The notes: generated from the letters alone by a model not told the origin. DNA of 64,000 nt from Clostridia bacterium (GCA_017537175.1 JAFYLH010000024.1:21800-85799), one strand, 5' to 3'. Counted from the stretch's first letter, positions 25,217-34,342 are shown. Translations and numbers: made by a program.

Positions 25217-26023
25217 ATGATAGTAACTAATCCTTCGATATTCAACAAGGAGATAGATCACCTGCATCTGAATATTTCTGACCTGTGCTATGCACAGCTT
25301 GATAAGGGAGATTCTTACTCTGACCCAAGGCCATTGTTTACAAGAGTTTACTGTATCAAAAAGGGTGAGGGCAAAATAGTCTACCGCGGCGGCGAAATGC
25401 CTATGACCGAGGGAAACATCTATATATTGCCAACAGGACTCCGAATGCGATATAAATGCAACACCCCTCTGGAAAAGCTGTATTTCCATATAAACCTGCT
25501 CCAAAGCAACAACAAGGATATGTTCACCACCATGAACACCCCTGTATGTATTCCCAACCGCAGTGAGGATATAGAGCAGGCTCTTTATCTCTTTAACAAC
25601 AACGATATGTATGCGGTTATGCGCCTTAAGGCCTGGCTGTGGGACATAATATCCATAGGAATGGAGATAGGCGGAACAGAGTTTACTCCCGTGCCAAAAT
25701 ACTCTCCTTTGGTAGAGCAGACTATCGCCTACATCGACAGAAATCTCAAGTCTGCCCTGACGGTATCAAGCATTGCTGCTGACCTGTATACCTCACAGAG
25801 CCGTCTGCAAAAGGAGTTCCGTAAGGAAATGGGACAGCCCTTGGGAAAATATATCTCGGACAGGCTTTTCTTTGTGGCTGAGCAAAGACTGCGTACCACA
25901 GACCTTGCCATAAAGGATATCTCCACCGAGCTTGGCTACTGCGATCCCTTTTATTTTACAAGATGCTTTACCCAAAGGTACGGTGTCTCGCCAAGTGAAT
26001 ACAGAAAACAGTATAAAAATTAG
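25217..26023 (+). CDS. AraC-family transcriptional regulator
   Basis: The 268-residue protein has an N-terminal cupin-like sensing domain (VYCIKKGEGKIVYRGGE, GNIYILPTGLRMRY) and a C-terminal pair of helix-turn-helix motifs (about 165-268): LTVSSIAADLYTSQSRLQKEFRKEMG and DISTELGYCDPFYFTRCF, ending in GVSPSEYRKQ. Such proteins usually activate carbohydrate genes in response to a sugar. No transporter is adjacent; the divergent nucleotidyltransferase is the nearest candidate target. The gene ends at a bidirectional terminator. Confidence 0.93.
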   Translation: MIVTNPSIFNKEIDHLHLNISDLCYAQLDKGDSYSDPRPLFTRVYCIKKGEGKIVYRGGEMPMTEGNIYILPTGLRMRYKCNTPLEKLYFHINLLQSNNKDMFTTMNTPVCIPNRSEDIEQALYLFNNNDMYAVMRLKAWLWDIISIGMEIGGTEFTPVPKYSPLVEQTIAYIDRNLKSALTVSSIAADLYTSQSRLQKEFRKEMGQPLGKYISDRLFFVAEQRLRTTDLAIKDISTELGYCDPFYFTRCFTQRYGVSPSEYRKQYKN

Positions 26024-26051
26024 TGGGTGCATAATTGCACCCACTTGTTTT
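26022..26051. terminator. Bidirectional terminator
   Basis: AGTGGGTGCA pairs with TGCACCCACT; TGTTTTTAC follows on the plus strand and AATTTTTAT on the minus. It serves the convergent AraC gene and the secreted-protein operon. Confidence 0.9.
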
Positions 26052-26779
26052 TACAACACGCCGTATACTACATATTTATAAAGCTCCACATAGCCTGTAC
26101 GGTATTCCACGGCTATAGTGTAATACTCATAGTTCTGTGTGAATTTAAGAGTATAGCTTCCGCCCTCAAGTATTCTGCCTGTGTAGTTCACTATAGTTCC
26201 CGATGCCTTCATGGAAGCAACGCTGTCGTGAACTCCCTTGGCTATACGAAGAACCTTTGCGCCCTCAAGATTTGATACGGTAAGCTTGCCGTTACCGGGT
26301 GTAAATACAGGCTTGGTAACATTGATATTGACATTGTAACGAACATCGGCTCTGCCGTCGGTAAAGCGGATATATACCGTATGCATACCTGCATTACGGA
26401 AATTGTAGCTGTAGCTTGTTCCGTTTATCTTGGCAGAGGTCAGACCGTAGATAAGGTTATTCTTGACCTCGCGGTATGTAGTCTGTGTGCCTGTGGAAAA
26501 GAATATATCCTTAACGTTATAGAGGTTATTAAGTGTGATTGTGCTGTTTACTATGCTGTATTTAACATCGGGAAGCTTGAGCACGGGGATCGTCATAACC
26601 TGCTCATATCCGCAAAGAGCGCAGATTCCGATCTGCTCACCCTCCTCGGTATATGTAGGCTCCTTTGTCACGGTGTACTTCATAAAATGATTGTCACCGC
26701 AGACATTTGCCGATACCGCAAGGGACAGCACCGATATAAGCATTATTGCAGTTATTGATAGGGATATTATTTTTTTCAT
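26051..26779 (-). CDS. Small secreted protein: CxxC repeat plus two beta modules
   Basis: The 242-residue protein has a signal peptide (1-24), a cysteine-pair repeat (CGDNHFMKYTVTKEPTYTEEG then CALCGYEQ) near 27-70 and two modules of the family shared with larger secreted proteins here (about 75-150: NVKDIFFSTGTQTTYREVK and GMHTVYIRFTDGRAD; about 155-242: AKVLRIAKGVHDSVASMK and YYTIAVEYRTGYVELYKY). It is the minimal member of that family and the easiest one to study. Its ATG overlaps the kinase stop (TAATG), so it is the last gene of a translationally coupled operon, an odd place for a secreted protein. Confidence 0.8.
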   Translation of the reverse strand: MKKIISLSITAIMLISVLSLAVSANVCGDNHFMKYTVTKEPTYTEEGEQIGICALCGYEQVMTIPVLKLPDVKYSIVNSTITLNNLYNVKDIFFSTGTQTTYREVKNNLIYGLTSAKINGTSYSYNFRNAGMHTVYIRFTDGRADVRYNVNINVTKPVFTPGNGKLTVSNLEGAKVLRIAKGVHDSVASMKASGTIVNYTGRILEGGSYTLKFTQNYEYYTIAVEYRTGYVELYKYVVYGVL

Positions 26780-28119
26780 TATTCCTCTCCCAGATATTCT
26801 ATACAGGATTTGGCGTCCCCCATGGTTTCGGGTGAAGGATCAAGACAGTAGAAGGAATACATTGCCGCTCCCGTTGCCGCCTCCTCACCCTTTGCGGGAA
26901 GCTTGAGCTCCATTCCGAAAAGGCTTTTAAGATAGCTTTGAAGCACCTTGTTTTTCTGTACTCCGTTACCCGAGGCAACAAGGGTCCTTCGCTCCCCTGC
27001 ACCACAGAAGCGATACATATCGTAAAGCTCCTTTGCCATACCGTAGTCAACACCCAATATAAGCTGCTCGGGGGTAAAATTATCAGTGCCGATATTCATA
27101 ACCGAGCCGCGAAGATCGGCGTTTTCTCTTGTTCCCTTAAACAGAGTGGACACACAAAGGGGCTCCTTGCCCTCGTCATATGCTCTTTGGGCAATATCAT
27201 CCATAATCCTATACTGCTTGTCCTCTATGCCAAGAGCCTTTGCATAAGCAGAAAAGAAGTTCTCAAGTAGCTCATAGGAATATCCACCGCAAAGACCGCA
27301 GCCGCAGACGATGTTTCTGCCACCGATATAGGGTCGCACCTCAAGGGGAGACTGTGCCGTATTGATATCGGTAATAACAGATACCTGAGAGCCTGTGCCG
27401 TAATTGACAAGCACAGAGCCGTCCTCGTCTCTTACAGAGCCGAAAACACTTGCCTGATTGTCACCTATTGCAGGGGCAAGTCTTGTTTTGCCGTATGCTC
27501 CTATCACTCTGTCCCCTGTTACCTCGGGGAGGGCTATGTCTATACCCAGCTTTGAAAGCGCATCGCTGTCAAAGCATTTGCCCTTAATATCAAAAAGTCC
27601 GAAGCTGGCGGCAACCGAGGGGTGTATCACAGGTCTTTTAAGGCCTGCTGTCTTCATAAGAACGAAGTCCATTATACTGCAAAATGTATATGCATCCTTT
27701 GGCACAAGACCCTTTTTCATATTATAATAGTGGGTCACAAGTCCGTAGCCTGCACTAAGGCTGTAGCCTGTGGCTACACGCATCTCCTCTGCATATTCCT
27801 CGCCCCGCTGATCCTGCCAGGTGTACAGGGGAGATACTGCGTTTCCCTCCTTGTCAAGGTAGAGTATGCCGTGCATCTGTCCCGTAAAGCCCATAGATAT
27901 CACACGGGGATATTTGTCATATATCTTTTTTATCAATGCCCGTACAAGCTGTAATATCTTCTTTGGATCCTGTATACGCTCATAGCTGTGTCCGGTTGGA
28001 ATATCCGAGGAGTTTTCGATATTAAAGCTGTCAAGCTGTTTTTCGCTGAGTATATCAAGCACCACCGCGGAAATGGTGGTGGTGCCTATATCTATTGCCG
28101 CACAAATAAAATTTTCCAT
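26779..28119 (-). CDS. FGGY-family carbohydrate kinase (sedoheptulokinase-like)
   Basis: The 446-residue protein has the ASKHA-fold phosphate-1 motif AAIDIGTTTISAV, the substrate-loop sequence GFTGQMHGILYL and TWQDQR, then APAIGDNQASVFG and VNYGTGSQVSV, and the C-terminal VASGNGVQKN adenosine motif. The GQMHG and DNQASV blocks suggest the sedoheptulokinase-like branch, which phosphorylates sedoheptulose to feed the pentose phosphate pathway, but xylulose or ribulose cannot be excluded. Its start overlaps the mntP stop (TAATG) and its stop overlaps the next start, so it is tightly coupled in the operon. Confidence 0.85.
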   Translation of the reverse strand: MENFICAAIDIGTTTISAVVLDILSEKQLDSFNIENSSDIPTGHSYERIQDPKKILQLVRALIKKIYDKYPRVISMGFTGQMHGILYLDKEGNAVSPLYTWQDQRGEEYAEEMRVATGYSLSAGYGLVTHYYNMKKGLVPKDAYTFCSIMDFVLMKTAGLKRPVIHPSVAASFGLFDIKGKCFDSDALSKLGIDIALPEVTGDRVIGAYGKTRLAPAIGDNQASVFGSVRDEDGSVLVNYGTGSQVSVITDINTAQSPLEVRPYIGGRNIVCGCGLCGGYSYELLENFFSAYAKALGIEDKQYRIMDDIAQRAYDEGKEPLCVSTLFKGTRENADLRGSVMNIGTDNFTPEQLILGVDYGMAKELYDMYRFCGAGERRTLVASGNGVQKNKVLQSYLKSLFGMELKLPAKGEEAATGAAMYSFYCLDPSPETMGDAKSCIEYLGEE

Positions 28120-28703
28120 TACTTTAAGAAGCTTTCAATTAAGATTTTTAAACCGATAAATATAAGAATAACACCGCCCAGGATTCCTGCCTTACCCGCA
28201 AGCTTTGTACCTGCCTTACGGCCTATAACAAGACCTGCCATACAGATGACAAAGGTAACTGCCGCAATGATAAGTGAAGAAACAAGTGCCTCGATCACAT
28301 TATATTCGGGAATGGTAGTACCTACCGAAAGGGCATCAATAGAGGTGGCTATACCCTGTACGACCAAGGACCAGAAGCCTACTCCCGGCTTGTCCTCACA
28401 TTCGCACTTTGAGGTTATTCCCTCATAAAGCATCTTGCCTCCTATAAAGCCCAAAATCAGAAAGGCTGCCCAGGGAACATAGGGCTTAAGTACATCAAAC
28501 CAGATGACAAGGTAATGTACCAAAAGCCATCCCAGCATAGGCATAAGTGCCTGAAAAAAGGCAAATGTACCTGCAATACCGCACATTTTGCGACGCTTCA
28601 TACAGGGCTCGTTAAGTCCGTTTGCCAAGGATACCGAAAAGGCGTCCATTGCAAGACCTACGCCTGACAAAACACTCATATAGATCAGTGTAAATATTTC
28701 CAT
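28119..28703 (-). CDS. mntP: Manganese efflux pump MntP
   Basis: MntP exports Mn2+ across the cytoplasmic membrane. The 194-residue protein has six hydrophobic segments in two halves, each with a conserved aspartate motif (AMDAFSVSLA and SIDALSVG). A start at 28703 has AGAGAGG upstream and begins right at the first helix; a start at 28739 would overlap the preceding gene and add 12 unneeded residues. The gene sits between a pseudouridine synthase and a sugar kinase. No yybP-ykoY-type manganese riboswitch is visible upstream, as the gap is only 13 bases. Confidence 0.93.
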   Translation of the reverse strand: MEIFTLIYMSVLSGVGLAMDAFSVSLANGLNEPCMKRRKMCGIAGTFAFFQALMPMLGWLLVHYLVIWFDVLKPYVPWAAFLILGFIGGKMLYEGITSKCECEDKPGVGFWSLVVQGIATSIDALSVGTTIPEYNVIEALVSSLIIAAVTFVICMAGLVIGRKAGTKLAGKAGILGGVILIFIGLKILIESFLK

Positions 28704-28716
28704 TATAACCTCTCTG

Positions 28717-29298
28717 TTACCACTCGGGAGTAGATTCAAAGCTTACACTCTCTCCCTTATAGGGGAAGGTCAGCTTGCAGGAATATAAAAGGGGTGCTTC
28801 TTCGTTATCTCTTGCACCGTATTTGTGATCTCCCACCAAGGGGAATTTGCGGGAGGCAAACTGTACCCTTATCTGGTGGCTTCTGCCTGTATGCAGACGG
28901 ATGCGCACAAGTGAGGTCTTGCCCTTGGAAAGCCGCTTGAACTCAAGTCTTGCCCTCTTGACACCGCGGCGCATACGGTCTACCACAAACACCTTGTTCT
29001 TGCGGGGATCCTTGTAGAGCAGATCCGCCCAGTCACCCTCTGCGGGGGGAGCACCGTGAACTACGGCAAGATATTCCTTTATCATCTCACCGTTCTGTAT
29101 ACAAGCGGACAGCTCTGCTGCGGTCTGCTTGTTGCGGGCATACACCATAATACCGCCTACATTGAGGTCAAGACGGTGAACTGTAAATATCTCACCGCCA
29201 AGCTCTTCACGCAGAAGGTCGGGCACACCCTGCTCTGAATCAAGTCCCACAGGCTTGACACATACTATTATATTGTCATCATAAAAAACGATATCCAT
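28717..29298 (-). CDS. RluA-family pseudouridine synthase (short form)
   Basis: The 193-residue protein has the family motif VHRLDLNVGG with catalytic D44 and RIRLHTGRSHQIRVQ. It has no S4 RNA-binding domain and is shorter than RluC/RluD, like other small clostridial members that act on rRNA or tRNA. The target uridine cannot be inferred. It begins the run of closely spaced genes with mntP, the kinase and the small secreted protein, and follows a zinc-ribbon membrane protein by 20 bases. Confidence 0.93.
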   Translation of the reverse strand: MDIVFYDDNIIVCVKPVGLDSEQGVPDLLREELGGEIFTVHRLDLNVGGIMVYARNKQTAAELSACIQNGEMIKEYLAVVHGAPPAEGDWADLLYKDPRKNKVFVVDRMRRGVKRARLEFKRLSKGKTSLVRIRLHTGRSHQIRVQFASRKFPLVGDHKYGARDNEEAPLLYSCKLTFPYKGESVSFESTPEW

Positions 29299-29318
29299 TG
29301 TTACCTCGTAAGAGTAAT

Positions 29319-30350
29319 TTATTTAGCTGCCTTTTTCTTTTTTGAAACTACAACACAGATTATTTTTATTATTATACCGACAAACGCAAGGAAAAGTCCG
29401 AGTAAAAGCAGTATTGCAGATAAGGGAGCATTTACCTCAAAGAGGTTTCCTATGACGGTTGCCAAAAATCCGTCCCCGAATACAGCCTGCCAAACAGGTG
29501 TCATCCACGCAGATATAAATCCGGGTATCGCCACAACACCTCCCATAACTGTAAGGTCGAGCCCTGCAGTCAATGAACCCTGCCAAGGACTGTTGATAAG
29601 CATAAGCAACAAAATGAAGAGGCTTACAAGCACCAACACAATAACAGTAATATAGGAAAGAGCCGGTGAAGCGACAGAAAGCATGATGTTATCGTCTATC
29701 TCTATGAACAGACATTCTTCATCAAAAAGCGAATTTGTTATATAGCTGATAGTAGCCATCTCCAGACTTATACCGAATGTATCGCAAAAGGCATCACGGT
29801 TAGTAAAAATAAGATCTGAAATTTCCGTCTTGTCTATTTCCACCTCAACATCACCCTTAATTACTCCGTCAAAGAGCTCTGCTGCCTTTTGAGCAACAAA
29901 GGGCTTTACTCCTGCTGAATCTACATAATAGTCAAGCTTACGGTCTGTGACTATTACCCCGCATCTTGACATATAGTCATAAAAATTATCCAGCAGATCT
30001 CTGCTGCCGCCGCAAGCAAAGATCACCGCTTCACTTGCTCTGACACCGTCAATAAGCTTTTCTATATTCTTTTCTTTAAATGTATTTCTTACATTTAGAA
30101 TACCCACCGCCAAGGAAGAGGTCAGCAAAAAGCTGAGCATTAAGATAACGGTCAGTATTACGGTAAGCACAGGCGGCTTTCCGCGTCTTTTTTTAGCTTT
30201 TGGGACACCTTTAGACCGATACACGGCCTTAGGATCAGGCTGAGGCTCGGCTACCTTATCCGAAGCAGCTTCCTTTACCCCAACACATTTGGAACATATT
30301 CCGGTAGCGGGGTCTAAGGGTGAACCGCATTTTCCGCAAAACTTTGCCAT
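29319..30350 (-). CDS. Zinc-ribbon membrane protein of unknown function
   Basis: The 343-residue protein starts with a zinc ribbon (C5, C8, C19, C22) in the cytoplasm, then a basic, proline-rich linker and a membrane segment near 60-85. A large extracellular domain is followed by three more hydrophobic segments toward the C-terminus and a KKKKAAK end. The start at 30350 is preferred because GAAGAGGG lies upstream and the ribbon begins at once. Similar zinc-ribbon membrane proteins are common in Clostridia but I cannot assign a role. It lies directly upstream of the pseudouridine synthase. Confidence 0.75.
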   Translation of the reverse strand: MAKFCGKCGSPLDPATGICSKCVGVKEAASDKVAEPQPDPKAVYRSKGVPKAKKRRGKPPVLTVILTVILMLSFLLTSSLAVGILNVRNTFKEKNIEKLIDGVRASEAVIFACGGSRDLLDNFYDYMSRCGVIVTDRKLDYYVDSAGVKPFVAQKAAELFDGVIKGDVEVEIDKTEISDLIFTNRDAFCDTFGISLEMATISYITNSLFDEECLFIEIDDNIMLSVASPALSYITVIVLVLVSLFILLLMLINSPWQGSLTAGLDLTVMGGVVAIPGFISAWMTPVWQAVFGDGFLATVIGNLFEVNAPLSAILLLLGLFLAFVGIIIKIICVVVSKKKKAAK

Positions 30351-30410
30351 AGTATTTACCCTCTTCTCAAATATAGTAATCACAAGCTACATTATATACC
30401 TTTTGTCATA

Positions 30411-30445
30411 AAAATACAAGAGGGCAGACAAAAGTCTGTCCTCTT
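30411..30445 (-). terminator. Terminator of the SPFH/zinc-ribbon operon
   Basis: Minus-strand GAGGACAGACTTTTGTCTGCCCTC hairpin followed by TTGTATTTTTATG. Confidence 0.8.
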
Positions 30446-30449
30446 CACT

Positions 30450-30866
30450 TTAATTCTTACCTGAAGGTGCAGGCGGCTTTGCCTTTTTGACAGCAGTAAC
30501 CCTTTTGTAAAGAAAAATATCTCTGGAATGGGTAACCTTAAAGCTTCCCTTTTTGAGATAGTCAGAGGCTGTGTCCTTTTTTCTGACACTTTTAAGCTGA
30601 CCCTTCATTATAGAGGTTGCAATGAAAGAAACTATCAAGCCTACCACCAAGGATATAAGGAGGCTTGTAACCACATTAAAGCCTGCCTCGTCTCCTTCTC
30701 CGTCGTCAAGGACATCTCCGATGTCTTGAGAAAGCCCGTCAGCCTCCTGCGGGGTAATTATTGCAGATTTGTCCGTCGGTACTGCTATTCCCTCTGCCGA
30801 AAGAGGGATCATACACAGGTTAAATATGAGAAGAAGTGTTAATAGAGTAAATATTATTTTTTTCAT
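30450..30866 (-). CDS. YdjH-like membrane protein lacking the TPM domain
   Basis: The 138-residue protein has a signal peptide (1-24), a short acidic stretch, a membrane segment (about 66-88, VVTSLLISLVVGLIVSFIA) and a basic cytoplasmic tail. The tail (GQLKSVRKKDTASDYLKKG, then SRDIFLYKRVT) is typical of the C-terminus of TPM-domain proteins of the YgcG/YdjH kind, but the TPM domain of about 130 residues that should follow the signal peptide is missing. It is the last gene of an operon with a YdjG-like zinc-ribbon and a YdjI-like SPFH protein. Confidence 0.75.
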   Translation of the reverse strand: MKKIIFTLLTLLLIFNLCMIPLSAEGIAVPTDKSAIITPQEADGLSQDIGDVLDDGEGDEAGFNVVTSLLISLVVGLIVSFIATSIMKGQLKSVRKKDTASDYLKKGSFKVTHSRDIFLYKRVTAVKKAKPPAPSGKN

Positions 30867-30877
30867 ATTCTACCTCC

Positions 30878-31963
30878 TCACAGCAAACTGATAATAAAGG
30901 AAGCAGCAAAGCTGACAGCCGTAACTGCTGCCGCTATACCAACAAACCATCTTGTATATGCCTTTTTGTCAAGAGGCAGGTCGCCTACCATCTTTCCTGT
31001 CTGAGCGTTCATGGCAAAGGTATATTTTTTGCCGTTCCATTTTGTATTGAGTATCCATACCGGCATAAGAGCATATCTTGCTCTGCCGTTATTAAAGCGC
31101 ACCGAGGAGTGCTCGGTGGTCACGGTAGCATATCCGTTGACCGTTGAACGGAAAGCATCCTCCGTGCTCTGCTTTATTCGCTGGTTTGCACGGTCAATGC
31201 TCTGCTCTGCCGTTACATCATACTTATCCGCAAGATAGCCTGCAAGATAAGCGGTCTGAAAATCAACACCCTCCCTGAGATCAAAGGGCTCGATGGATTC
31301 CATAAGGTCATCCTCCATCTTGGTAGAGCCGTCAACCGGTACATTCTCAAAGCCTACGCTGCCGCTACGGCTGACCGAATAGTGCGATGTCTCGGTATAG
31401 TTATACTGACTGTCGCTCCAGCACCTTACCTTTGTAGCTCTGTATCTTACATCGGCATCGGTATCGGTATCAAAAAGCCAAAAGGGTACATAGATGCCCT
31501 TGAGCTCCTCTATATGATTTTCGTCCTTAAAGATCTTAGGCAAAAGCCTTTTTCCCTTATAATGCTCAAGCAATGCTTTTTTTGCATCCTTTTTGTCCTT
31601 TTTAAAGGGAATGACAAGATCGGGGCGGAGCTCACCCGAAAGCTGCCCCTTAAGTACAACAGCATTGTCACAGAAGGGACAAAGGGTTGCCGCCATGTTT
31701 TCGTCTCCTACTATCTCGCCGCCGCAGGAGCTGCAGACATATACCCTCAGGCCATCGGTCTCACCGGGTCTCCAGCTTTCAGCTGCGTCGGTGTCCCAGC
31801 TCATACTGTCATCCTGCTGGGTCTTAAGCTCATTGTCATAGGATGCAAGAGACTCCATCTCAAACTCGGAATCACAGAAGGGACATTTCATCTTCTGCAC
31901 ATCGGAGTCAAAGCCTATGGCTCCGCCGCAGCAGGGACACTTGTATTCCTGTAATACTGACAT
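30878..31963 (-). CDS. TFIIB-type zinc-ribbon membrane protein (YdjG-like)
   Basis: The 361-residue protein has two N-terminal zinc ribbons (CPCCGG...CPFCDS, residues about 9-31; CSSCGG...CPFCDN, near 77-100), a long middle domain with LRPDLVIPFKKDKKDAKKALLEHYKGK and GIYVPFWLFD, and a C-terminal membrane segment (about 338-361). In Bacillus subtilis YdjG works with YdjH and YdjI in the membrane-stress response that recruits the PspA homolog YdjF. The operon context here supports the same kind of complex. No pspA gene is seen in the window. Confidence 0.85.
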   Translation of the reverse strand: MSVLQEYKCPCCGGAIGFDSDVQKMKCPFCDSEFEMESLASYDNELKTQQDDSMSWDTDAAESWRPGETDGLRVYVCSSCGGEIVGDENMAATLCPFCDNAVVLKGQLSGELRPDLVIPFKKDKKDAKKALLEHYKGKRLLPKIFKDENHIEELKGIYVPFWLFDTDTDADVRYRATKVRCWSDSQYNYTETSHYSVSRSGSVGFENVPVDGSTKMEDDLMESIEPFDLREGVDFQTAYLAGYLADKYDVTAEQSIDRANQRIKQSTEDAFRSTVNGYATVTTEHSSVRFNNGRARYALMPVWILNTKWNGKKYTFAMNAQTGKMVGDLPLDKKAYTRWFVGIAAAVTAVSFAASFIISLL

Positions 31964-31980
31964 AATTTCTACTCCTTATC

Positions 31981-32997
31981 TTATCCGTAAGTGCGTTCCA
32001 GCATTAAGGATATAGGCTCATCGCAACGAGCCGCACCGTTAACAAAATCCTGTGACAGATAGATATATCTGTGATCTGTAGAAATAAGCAGACAGAAGCT
32101 GCGTTCTTTCTCTGTATCGGGGTAAAGCTTAAGCTTACATACGCCATCCTCGGTTACAGTCTTCCAGGCAGACTCGATATAACCGTCATTCCATTGGATA
32201 GAAACAAAAGCTGTGCCAAAGCTGATATCATATCTTGCCATACTGCCATCACTAAGCATATATTCGGTACTCCAGGAGCTGTCCGCAACATCAACCGTCT
32301 CGGGCTGCTTCCATTCATAGTTCTGAAAATCCGCATATTCACGAACCAGCATCTCGCTGTAGGGAGAAAAGTCATATATACTGCCGTCAGAATACTGTGT
32401 TACATAAGACAGATCGTCAAGCACAAAACAGTATGTAAGAATATCACCGTTGCTGTCAACTATGTTTATCTGTGTATCAGAGGGAAAGCCTGTGTTATTT
32501 GCAAAAACAAGCAGGGGATCACCATTGTCGGAGCGGTAGAGCACCTCGGTGACCTCGCCGTTTTCGTCCACATGATTTACGGATACCGATGCGTTTGAGT
32601 CACAGGGTACCACAAGATATAATTCTCCGTACCGTTCACCGATAATATGAGAGTCGTCTATGGTGCTGATAAAGGGCAGATCACCGTAAAAAACGGGAAG
32701 CAGCTCCTGTACCCATTCCTGGGTGTTTACCGACTCCATAGAGTCTGTTGCACCAATATAAGCCACCGCCAGCATAGCGGGGGTATCGATCATTGCCTGC
32801 CGTATGCTTACAAGAGAAGCGGCAGGGTCATCCTCACCGGTTACAGGCTCTGTATCTTCAGGCTCGGCATCCCCGGTATCAACTATGTCTATCACTTCGT
32901 TTGTTTCTGCAGGTGCTTCGGTATTACACTTTCCGCATCCCCAAAGAAGCGAAAGACATAGGATAATACAAAGTGAAGCCGATATAATTCTTTTCAT
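31981..32997 (-). CDS. Lipoprotein of unknown function
   Basis: The 338-residue protein starts MKRIISASLC and has a lipobox LLWGC, so it should be a lipid-anchored outer-surface protein. An acidic, threonine-rich linker (EDTEPVTGEDD) follows, then a beta-rich domain with VPCDSNASVSVNHVDENG and SLMLERTYG at the end. No family recognised. It lies between the SPFH gene (1 base away) and the zinc-ribbon gene (17 bases), so it is an extra member of the YdjGHI-like operon. The start at 32997 begins the signal peptide; an upstream in-frame ATG at 33018 is possible. Confidence 0.8.
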   Translation of the reverse strand: MKRIISASLCIILCLSLLWGCGKCNTEAPAETNEVIDIVDTGDAEPEDTEPVTGEDDPAASLVSIRQAMIDTPAMLAVAYIGATDSMESVNTQEWVQELLPVFYGDLPFISTIDDSHIIGERYGELYLVVPCDSNASVSVNHVDENGEVTEVLYRSDNGDPLLVFANNTGFPSDTQINIVDSNGDILTYCFVLDDLSYVTQYSDGSIYDFSPYSEMLVREYADFQNYEWKQPETVDVADSSWSTEYMLSDGSMARYDISFGTAFVSIQWNDGYIESAWKTVTEDGVCKLKLYPDTEKERSFCLLISTDHRYIYLSQDFVNGAARCDEPISLMLERTYG

Positions 32998-32998
32998 A

Positions 32999-34342
32999 TT
33001 ATTTAATATCCTTTTCATCAAATATATCTCCGCATTCGGGACAGAACTTGGGAGGATTGTGGGGATCGGCAGGCTCCCAGCCACATTTGTCACAGCGATA
33101 GAGGGGAGCACTCTCAGGCTTCTTCTGTCCGCATTCCTGACAGAACTTACCCAGATTTACCGCACCGCAGGCGCACTTCCAACCTTCAATTTCCGGCTTC
33201 TTTGCACCGCATTCGGTACAGAATTTGCCTGTAGCCACAGCACCGCAGGTACACTTCCAGCCGTTCTGTGCAGGGGCTGCCTGCTGAGGCGGGGGTGTCT
33301 GCTGAGGCTGAGCCGCCATCTGCTGCTGGCCCATATTAAAGAAGCTCTGAGCCGCATTAAAGCCGCCGCCCATGGCGTTACCTGCCATACCCATACCGAT
33401 AAAGCCGTTCATAGCGCCCGACTCGTTGGATGCGGCTTTTTCCATCGCATTTGCTGTTGCATCGGTCATACGGCCTGCCATCATAAATGCATTGCCGCCC
33501 AAGGTAGCCGCATCCTCCATCTGATTGATCTTCTCCATATCCTCGGGAGTAAGAGTGATGGGATTGATAGCAACGCTTTCTACACTGATACCGCGTCTGT
33601 CTGTCCAATCGAACTTAAGCGCCTCGTTAAGAGCCGCCTTAAGCTCATTTGTATGAGCGGGGATCTCGGCAGGATGAAGCGAAAGCGCCGAAAGCTGAGC
33701 AAAAGCAGGCTGAAGCGCGGAAACAAACTCGGTCTTGAGCTGGCTGTCAAGCTGTTCTCTGGTATATTCATCACTTACATTACCTGCTACCTTGGTGTAG
33801 AAGAGCATAGGGTCTGTAAGTCTGTAGGAATAGATACCGTTACAACGAATCTGTACGGTTCTTGACATACCGATCTCCTTGTTCACTACCTTGAACATAA
33901 AGGGGTTAGCGGTACCGAACTTGTTATCCATTATCTCAAGAAGATTGAAATAATAAACTCTCTGATCCTTGCCTGTGTCTCCACCGTAGGTAAAACGCTT
34001 ACCTATGGTCTTGAAGGTCTGTATTATAGACTCTCCCAGCTTGCCCGCAAAGATAGAGGGCTCGGTGGAGCTGTCGTATGTATACTCACCCGGCTCTGCG
34101 CAGAACTCGACTACCTTGCCCTGCTCAACGATCATCATACACTGACCGTCTGCAACCGCAATGCCTGAGCCGTTGGAGATAATATTGCTCTCCCCCTTGG
34201 TGTTGGAGGAACGGCCTGAGGTTCTTTTCTTGCCCTTGACCATAAGGATATCATTATCCATTGCGTCACAGTAGAAAAACTCCTTCCACTGATCTGCCAA
34301 TACGCCGCCTACGGCGCCTATACCTGCTTTAATAAGTCCCAT
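32999..34342 (-). CDS. SPFH-domain protein with C-terminal zinc ribbons (YdjI-like)
   Basis: The 447-residue protein has an N-terminal SPFH/band-7-like core (about 20-290; KGESNIISNGSGIAVADGQ, GISVESVAINPITLTPEDMEKI), a glycine/glutamine/proline-rich linker and three zinc ribbons at the end (CTCGAVATGKFC, CACGAVNLGKFC, CDKCGW...CPEC). SPFH proteins scaffold membrane microdomains; YdjI of B. subtilis is the nearest functional analogue I know. It is first in its operon, with a consensus promoter and AAAGGAG before the ATG. Confidence 0.87.
   Translation of the reverse strand: MGLIKAGIGAVGGVLADQWKEFFYCDAMDNDILMVKGKKRTSGRSSNTKGESNIISNGSGIAVADGQCMMIVEQGKVVEFCAEPGEYTYDSSTEPSIFAGKLGESIIQTFKTIGKRFTYGGDTGKDQRVYYFNLLEIMDNKFGTANPFMFKVVNKEIGMSRTVQIRCNGIYSYRLTDPMLFYTKVAGNVSDEYTREQLDSQLKTEFVSALQPAFAQLSALSLHPAEIPAHTNELKAALNEALKFDWTDRRGISVESVAINPITLTPEDMEKINQMEDAATLGGNAFMMAGRMTDATANAMEKAASNESGAMNGFIGMGMAGNAMGGGFNAAQSFFNMGQQQMAAQPQQTPPPQQAAPAQNGWKCTCGAVATGKFCTECGAKKPEIEGWKCACGAVNLGKFCQECGQKKPESAPLYRCDKCGWEPADPHNPPKFCPECGDIFDEKDIK

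Noticed and set aside
28703..28716. Manganese riboswitch ahead of mntP
   Set aside because: Only 13 bases separate mntP from the upstream stop, too short for a yybP-ykoY element, and no such motif is seen.
32998..33111. N-terminal extension of the lipoprotein
   Set aside because: It lies inside the SPFH coding region and would bury the lipobox signal peptide.
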